In this document: positions 59,795 to 64,000 of the stretch, piece after piece
Numbering within the stretch: the stretch's first letter is position 1
Layout of the letters: each line of letters opens with the position of its first letter
Assembly: GCF_003628445.1 (NCBI RefSeq)
Contig: NZ_RBZO01000003.1
Location: forward strand, 62,001-126,000
Reading direction: 5' to 3'
Length of the DNA: 64,000 bases
Source: Oceanobacillus bengalensis
Lineage (GTDB): Bacteria; Bacillota; Bacilli; Bacillales; Amphibacillaceae
Notes under the pieces: generated by a model
The model's input: the letters and a program-made list of their open reading frames with translations, nothing else
Told to the model about the DNA's origin: nothing
Databases searched by the model: none
Position numbers and translations under genes: made by a program

Positions 59795-60535
59795 CTAGCT
59801 ACGTTTAAATTGTGGCAACCCGTTGCGCTTATGCGCCGAACGTTTATGCAGGTTTTCAATGATTTCTTTATCTTTTTGCGGAATATCCCCGCCATTTAAG
59901 TAAGCATCAATAATCGCGTAGGTTGTTCCCATTTCATCCTCATCTGTTTGATTTTCCCAGAGATCAGCACTTGGAGCCTTTGTAATAACTTCCTCTGGTA
60001 CTTCTAAGTATTTAGCCATTTCTCTTACTTCTGTTTTTGTAAAATCAACAAGCGGTAGAATATCCACCCCACCATCACCGTATTTGGTAAAGTAGCCAGT
60101 ATACCATTCTGCTGCATTATCCGTTCCAACAACTAAATAATTATAGTTGGTTGCTAGTGTATATAATGCACTCATTCTTAATCGAGCCCTTAAATTGGCA
60201 CCTGCAAGCTGTTCACTTGCTTCATGGAATTCACCTTTTGCATTTAATTGGTCTTTAATATGGGCATACATCTTTTGATGCGTTTCGGTAAGGTCTAGTG
60301 TTAATGAATCAATGCTACATTTTTCAATTACACTTATTCCATCCTTAAGATGTTCCGGTTTCGTATAAATCGGAAGTAAAACACCCAACGAATGTTCAGG
60401 TGCAGCTCTTTTAATAAGGTTGGCAACAACTGCGGAATCAATCCCTCCACTTACACCTACTACAAATCCTTTTGCACCCGACTCCTCTAACTGCTTCCTT
60501 AACCAATCGATAATTGCTTCTACATGTTTTTGCAT
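59795..60535 (-). CDS. nadE: NH3-dependent NAD+ synthetase
   Basis: A 246-residue N-type ATP pyrophosphatase that amidates deamido-NAD to NAD. The PP-loop GVSGGIDSAVVANLI is at about 27-41. NLRARLRMSALYTLA, VGTDNAAEWYTGYFTKYGDG and the C-terminal KRSAHKRNGLPQF are visible. No glutaminase domain is present. It is shorter than B. subtilis NadE (about 272) and nearer the clostridial/archaeal short form. Its place between coxA and safA is unusual. Confidence 0.93.
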   Translation of the reverse strand: MQKHVEAIIDWLRKQLEESGAKGFVVGVSGGIDSAVVANLIKRAAPEHSLGVLLPIYTKPEHLKDGISVIEKCSIDSLTLDLTETHQKMYAHIKDQLNAKGEFHEASEQLAGANLRARLRMSALYTLATNYNYLVVGTDNAAEWYTGYFTKYGDGGVDILPLVDFTKTEVREMAKYLEVPEEVITKAPSADLWENQTDEDEMGTTYAIIDAYLNGGDIPQKDKEIIENLHKRSAHKRNGLPQFKRS

Positions 60536-60726
60536 TAGAATACATCCTTTCGTATAAATAACATATCCACAATATTATCATTAATTCTGTGGTTTCTACA
60601 ATAATTGCAGGATATATTTGGTAATATGAAACTTTTTCAACTATTATACGAAAATAGAGCTAGTACAGAACTAAAACCTTCCACTCTAAAGACGAACGAT
60701 TATAGGATAAGAAACTTAGATCGTTA
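60536..60726. other. intergenic, no gene seen
   Basis: AT-rich sequence upstream of nadE. A 33-codon open frame (60626-60727, +) lacks a good ribosome-binding site. No terminator or promoter was assigned. Confidence 0.3.
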
Positions 60727-60930
60727 GCTTTCTATAGCTGAGGGGTCAGTAGCATTCCATCGTACGAAGAAAAAGCGCTCTTCTTTTTCAAGGAGTCGAC
60801 TGCCCTCCCCTCCAATCAACAATTATAATGATGCTAACCATGATTTAGTAAAGAGCAAAAAATAGTGAAGTGTGTTTCCGGAACGAGTGCTTCACACAGT
60901 ATCGAATTAAATACGTCCACTATTTACACA
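60727..60930. repeat. mosaic remnant of large repeats
   Basis: The left part (AGGAGTCGACTGCCCTCC...CAATCAACAATTAT, about 60791-60827) matches one internal module of 26211-26572. The right part (about 60865-60925, GTGTGTTTCCGGAACGAGTGCTTCACACAGTAT...TTAAATACGTCCACTATTTA) is the inverted left end of the type at 4182 and 16043. The other halves are absent, so this looks like a recombined, decayed copy. Confidence 0.65.
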
Positions 60931-60964
60931 AAATACTTTTGTCCCAATCACATATTTCTTATAC

Positions 60965-61002
60965 AAAAAATAAGAGACGTAAAATGATAACGTCTCTTAT
61001 TC
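60965..61002 (-). terminator. intrinsic terminator of safA
   Basis: On the minus strand AATAAGAGACGT and ACGTCTCTTATT (61001-60990, 60980-60969) with a 9-base loop, followed by a T-run. Confidence 0.92.
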
Positions 61003-61005
61003 CCC

Positions 61006-61911
61006 TTATTCATTCGATGATTTATGATTATCTTCGTTTTTCCTTTGCATAGGATCAAAATTAGGATAGGTTGGTGGCGTAGGGTAAACAGAATCCATAT
61101 TAAATTGAGGTGGGAATGTTTGCACAGTATTTTGCCCGCTATCAAAGCCCTGTTCCATATTAAAGTCCTGTGCTGTATGATATTGCAAAGGGACTTCCAT
61201 AAAGCCTTGCCCGACATTTGATGAACCGCCGCACCCACAATCCCCTCCAATTGGTTTAGCAGTCTCAGCAGGCATATATGCTTCAGGCATCACTTGAGGG
61301 AATGGTACATATGGATAACACGGATGTACATGGTAACAGCATGGATAATGTGGCATCGGCATTGGCATCGGTTGGAAGATTGGTTGTTGTTGAATTGGCA
61401 TTTGCGGCATTGGTTGCTGCTCTATTGGCATTTGCAACTGTGGTGTTGGTTGTTGTTTTACTTCTTCTTTTACCTCTTCTTTTACTTCTTCTTTAACGGG
61501 TTCCTGATAACTTGGCATTTGTGGGAAATTAAATTGAAAATCTTGATCAAAAATAGGCATTTGCATAATTGGCTGTACCGGCATTTGTGGCTGTGGCTGA
61601 ACTGGCATCTCCGGTTTAATTACCATTTGTTTTTCTTTATCATCTTCCTTAATAACTGGTAACGGTTTTGGTGACGTATCTTTGTACGGTAGCTTTGTTT
61701 CTTTTTTTACTTCCTTTGGTTTCTCTTTAACCATTGCATTCTCTTTTTTAACCGCTTTTGAAGAACTAGGTATTTTAATTTTCATACCTGGCATAATCAT
61801 ATCCGGACTAGCTAAATGGGAGTTAAGTTGTTTTACTTCCTCAAAATCTACTCCATATTTGTTAGCTAATTCCCATAATGTATCTCCTTTTTGTACGATG
61901 TGTATTTTCAA
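61006..61911 (-). CDS. safA: SafA, spore coat morphogenetic LysM protein
   Basis: A 301-residue protein. An N-terminal LysM domain (about 2-47, KIHIVQKGDTLWELANKYGVD) binds cortex peptidoglycan. A lysine-rich linker leads into a long region rich in Pro, Gln, Met and Glu with repeats of the type QMPIQQQP/EEVKEEVK. A short Cys/Gly patch (GGDCGCGGSS) lies near residue 230. SafA organises the inner spore coat. The TTG at 61911 is chosen because AAAGGAG lies 11 bases upstream and the protein then begins like B. subtilis SafA; the ATG at 61932 overlaps the site. Confidence 0.92.
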   Translation of the reverse strand: MKIHIVQKGDTLWELANKYGVDFEEVKQLNSHLASPDMIMPGMKIKIPSSSKAVKKENAMVKEKPKEVKKETKLPYKDTSPKPLPVIKEDDKEKQMVIKPEMPVQPQPQMPVQPIMQMPIFDQDFQFNFPQMPSYQEPVKEEVKEEVKEEVKQQPTPQLQMPIEQQPMPQMPIQQQPIFQPMPMPMPHYPCCYHVHPCYPYVPFPQVMPEAYMPAETAKPIGGDCGCGGSSNVGQGFMEVPLQYHTAQDFNMEQGFDSGQNTVQTFPPQFNMDSVYPTPPTYPNFDPMQRKNEDNHKSSNE

Positions 61912-62025
61912 AACGAACCATACTCCTTTCATTTTATTATGCTGGGCTAATTACTCTATCAACATATGCAAGTAAAACTTAAAAGTTGACCAGAACATCA
62001 AACTTCACAGTAAAGGATCTAAAAA

Positions 62026-62068
62026 CAAAGAAAAGACCGTTAATCCAATTGTAATTAACAGTCTTCGT
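62026..62068 (-). terminator. intrinsic terminator of pheA
   Basis: On the minus strand AAGACTGTTAAT...ATTAACGGTCTT forms a stem with one mismatch, followed by TTCTTTGTTTTTAG; it lies just past the pheA stop. Confidence 0.85.
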
Positions 62069-62082
62069 ATTAATTGTACTTC

Positions 62083-62937
62083 TTATAAATTCATTTGATA
62101 TACCGGATATGTACCAAGTACCGTTACTTGGCAACCTAGGGCCTCTAATTCAGCTTTCACACCAGGAAATAACACATCATCATACTGCTGTTCAACATCG
62201 ATAATAAAGAAGTAATTACCTAATCCCGTTTTTGTTGGACGAGATTCTATTTTTGATAAATTCATTTTTCTCCAAGCAAATGCAGATAATATCTGATGCA
62301 GCGCACCAGACTTGTCATTTGGCAGTGAAATTAATAATGTTGTCTTTTCGCCTATTGCCTTATGCTTTATCTTTAGGAGTTGCTTGTTCTTCGTTAGAAC
62401 AACAAATCTTGTGTGATTATTTGGATAATCATGTATGTTCTCTTTTAGAATCCTTAAGTCGTATTCATTTGCTGCAAGGCTATTTCCGATAGCTGCAATT
62501 GATAGTCCTTCACTGTTTGAAACCAATTCTGCCGCTTTACCAGTAGATGATGTATAACGTATCTGCGCATTCGGCAATTCCTTATGAATAAATTGATGGC
62601 ACTGAGCAATTGCATGGCTGTGGGAATGAATTCCCTCAATATCCATTAAGTTACCTGTAAAATCACGACGGATTAATAAATGTTGTTGTATTGGTACAAC
62701 GATTTCAGCCATAACTGGTAATCTAACTTGATGTACAAGATAGTCAACTGTCAATTGAACAGTACCTTCAATGGCGTTTTCTAGTGGAACTACACCAATA
62801 TCTATTTCATCACTATCGACCGCATCAATGCATTCTGGTATCGTAGTGAAGCTTACCTTTTTTTCCCCATTAAAGGCCGTATCAACTGCTAATTTCGTAA
62901 ATGTCCCCTTTGGCCCTAAATACCCTATCGTAGTCAA
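62083..62937 (-). CDS. pheA: prephenate dehydratase
   Basis: A 284-residue enzyme converting prephenate to phenylpyruvate for phenylalanine synthesis. The catalytic domain (about 1-180) includes IGYLGPKGTFTKLA, VPLENAIEGTVQLTVDYL and the TRFVVL strand with its Thr-Arg-Phe motif. The C-terminal ACT domain (about 195-275) has the Phe-binding ESRPTKTGLGNYFFIID. TTG 62937 is chosen since GGGAG is close upstream and the family start aligns; an ATG at 62964 overlaps the obg stop. pheB, usually between obg and pheA, is absent. Confidence 0.93.
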   Translation of the reverse strand: MTTIGYLGPKGTFTKLAVDTAFNGEKKVSFTTIPECIDAVDSDEIDIGVVPLENAIEGTVQLTVDYLVHQVRLPVMAEIVVPIQQHLLIRRDFTGNLMDIEGIHSHSHAIAQCHQFIHKELPNAQIRYTSSTGKAAELVSNSEGLSIAAIGNSLAANEYDLRILKENIHDYPNNHTRFVVLTKNKQLLKIKHKAIGEKTTLLISLPNDKSGALHQILSAFAWRKMNLSKIESRPTKTGLGNYFFIIDVEQQYDDVLFPGVKAELEALGCQVTVLGTYPVYQMNL

Positions 62938-62963
62938 AAAACTCCCCCCCAAATACTTTTCCA

Positions 62964-64000
62964 TTATTCAACGAAGTCAAATTCAAAATCCAATAAGCGA
63001 ACTGTATCTCCGTCTTTTGCGCCACGCTTCCTAAGCGCTTCATCTACACCCATTGTTCGTATTTGCCTAGCAAACCTCTGAACGGCTTCATCTCTTGCAA
63101 AATCAGTCATTTTAAATAACTTCTCTATTTTAGAACCAGACAATACATAGGCACCATCATCATCCCTTGAGATTTCAAATGGGATTTCTTCTTTCTGATA
63201 TCTGTATACCACTTCTTTTTCGATATCTTCTTCAATTTGTGGCGCAAGCTTTGGTATTTCCTCCAGTTTATCAGCAATAGCAAATAAGACCTCTCTTAAT
63301 CCTTCTTTCGTAAGTGCTGATATTTCGAAAACAGGAATTCCTTCTCCAATTTGTTCTTTGAACGCTTCTAGGTTTTCTTTTGCGTTGGGCATGTCCATTT
63401 TATTCGCCGCTATAATTTGCGGTCTATCCATTAGCTTTGGATCATATTCCTTTAATTCACCGTTTATTGTTACAAAGTCTTCGTATGGGTCTCTTCCCTC
63501 TATACTTGCCATATCAATGACGTGAACAATTAATCTTGTACGTTCAACATGCCTTAAAAACTGATGACCTAAACCAATACCTTCATGTGCACCCTCAATC
63601 AAACCAGGTAGATCGGCCATAACAAAACTCCGATGATCCGCAGTTTCAACCACACCAAGATTAGGTGCTAGCGTTGTAAAGTGGTAATCAGCAATTTTAG
63701 GTTTTGCGGCACTAACAACAGATAGAAGCGTTGACTTCCCTACACTTGGAAATCCTACAAGCCCTACGTCAGCAATTACTTTTAGTTCTACTTTTATATT
63801 TCTCTCTTGGCCAGGTTCACCATTTTCAGCGAAATCCGGCGCAGGATTTCTCGGTGTTGAGAAACGGGAATTCCCCCTACCACCTCGACCACCTTTTGCA
63901 ATAACTGCCTGTTGTTCGTGGTCCGTTAAATCAGCAATTATTTCTCCAGTATCTTCGTCTATCACTGTTGTACCAGGAGGCACAGAAACAACAAAGGGTT
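62964..64000 (-). CDS. obg: GTPase Obg, N-terminus outside window
   Basis: Partial: the frame stays open to the right edge (…[11 protein letters not shown] at the break), so the first part of the glycine-rich Obg fold is missing. Present are the end of the Obg domain ([28 protein letters not shown]), the GTPase domain with G1 [12 protein letters not shown]3 [16 protein letters not shown] and G4 ANKMD, and the C-terminal OCT domain (about the last 75 residues). Obg acts in 50S assembly, stress response and, in Bacillus, entry into sporulation. Confidence 0.96.
   Translation of the reverse strand, partial: PFVVSVPPGTTVIDEDTGEIIADLTDHEQQAVIAKGGRGGRGNSRFSTPRNPAPDFAENGEPGQERNIKVELKVIADVGLVGFPSVGKSTLLSVVSAAKPKIADYHFTTLAPNLGVVETADHRSFVMADLPGLIEGAHEGIGLGHQFLRHVERTRLIVHVIDMASIEGRDPYEDFVTINGELKEYDPKLMDRPQIIAANKMDMPNAKENLEAFKEQIGEGIPVFEISALTKEGLREVLFAIADKLEEIPKLAPQIEEDIEKEVVYRYQKEEIPFEISRDDDGAYVLSGSKIEKLFKMTDFARDEAVQRFARQIRTMGVDEALRKRGAKDGDTVRLLDFEFDFVE

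Noticed and set aside
60626-60727. 33-codon open frame MKLFQLLYENRAS...
   Set aside because: No clear ribosome-binding site, no recognisable family, and it ends at a repeat remnant.
61371-61512. Direct repeats in safA as a CRISPR-like array
   Set aside because: They are imperfect codon repeats for Gln/Pro/Met and Glu/Val/Lys-rich peptides inside a coding gene.

Overview
The window is a low-GC Firmicute chromosome segment. Gene content and order follow the Bacillus subtilis stretch comEC-comEB-comEA ... yqeG-sda ... sigK ... alaS ... aspS-hisS ... secDF ... ruvAB ... safA ... pheA-obg. It contains endospore genes (sigK, spoVB, safA, coxA, an RsfA/GerR-type regulator, sda), competence genes (comEA/EB/EC, comN) and a multi-subunit Mrp Na+/H+ antiporter operon. 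Together these suggest an endospore-forming Bacillaceae member, probably halotolerant or alkaliphilic and Oceanobacillus/Virgibacillus-like. The genus is an inference; no rRNA gene is present.

Layout. Positions 1-4100 hold yqzM (+) and the late-competence genes comEA-comEB-comEC (-). Positions 4600-9650 are a tight (-) housekeeping operon, yqeG-yqeH-aroE-yhbY-nadD-yqeK-rsfS-yqeM (ribosome assembly, shikimate, NAD). Positions 9700-10280 hold sda with DnaA boxes upstream. Positions 10551-15831 hold a (+) Mrp antiporter operon with subunits A, C, D, E, F and G but no B. sigK (16511-17215) is uninterrupted. From 17.4 to 34 kb, (-) genes run from cymR back to mtnN: iscS-type desulfurase, mnmA, yrrB, recD2, yrrI, T-box-controlled alaS, ireB-ruvX-yrzB, mltG, trmR, udk, greA, yrrS. 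rarA and an RsfA/GerR-family gene are on (+). A 6S RNA lies downstream of the T-box-controlled hisS-aspS operon. Then come yrzK, yrvJ (+), dtd-relA, apt-recJ, yrvD, secDF, comN, spoVB (+), yrzE (+), yajC-tgt-queA-ruvB-ruvA, yebC, coxA, nadE, safA, pheA and the truncated obg at the right edge.

Much of the unexplained DNA is a set of GC-richer dispersed intergenic repeats. Five large copies (about 305-383 bp; 4182, 16043, 26211, 40659, 57193) are bounded by GATATAAA-type inverted ends and share foldable modules. A second, shorter type ends in GGGCGCTGGAGCTGGAC-like sequence (20931, 34166, 36839 and a decayed one at 17217). One large copy lies between the alaS T-box and the alaS ribosome-binding site, and another separates ruvA from ruvB.

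The RNA features are two T-box leaders, one 6S RNA and about 18 intrinsic terminators. Several ORF starts are set from ribosome-binding-site spacing and family alignment, and non-ATG starts (TTG, GTG) are frequent. I see no prophage, complete insertion sequence, CRISPR array, rRNA or tRNA gene. I found no clearly new multi-gene system; the structured repeats and their positions are the most unusual content.
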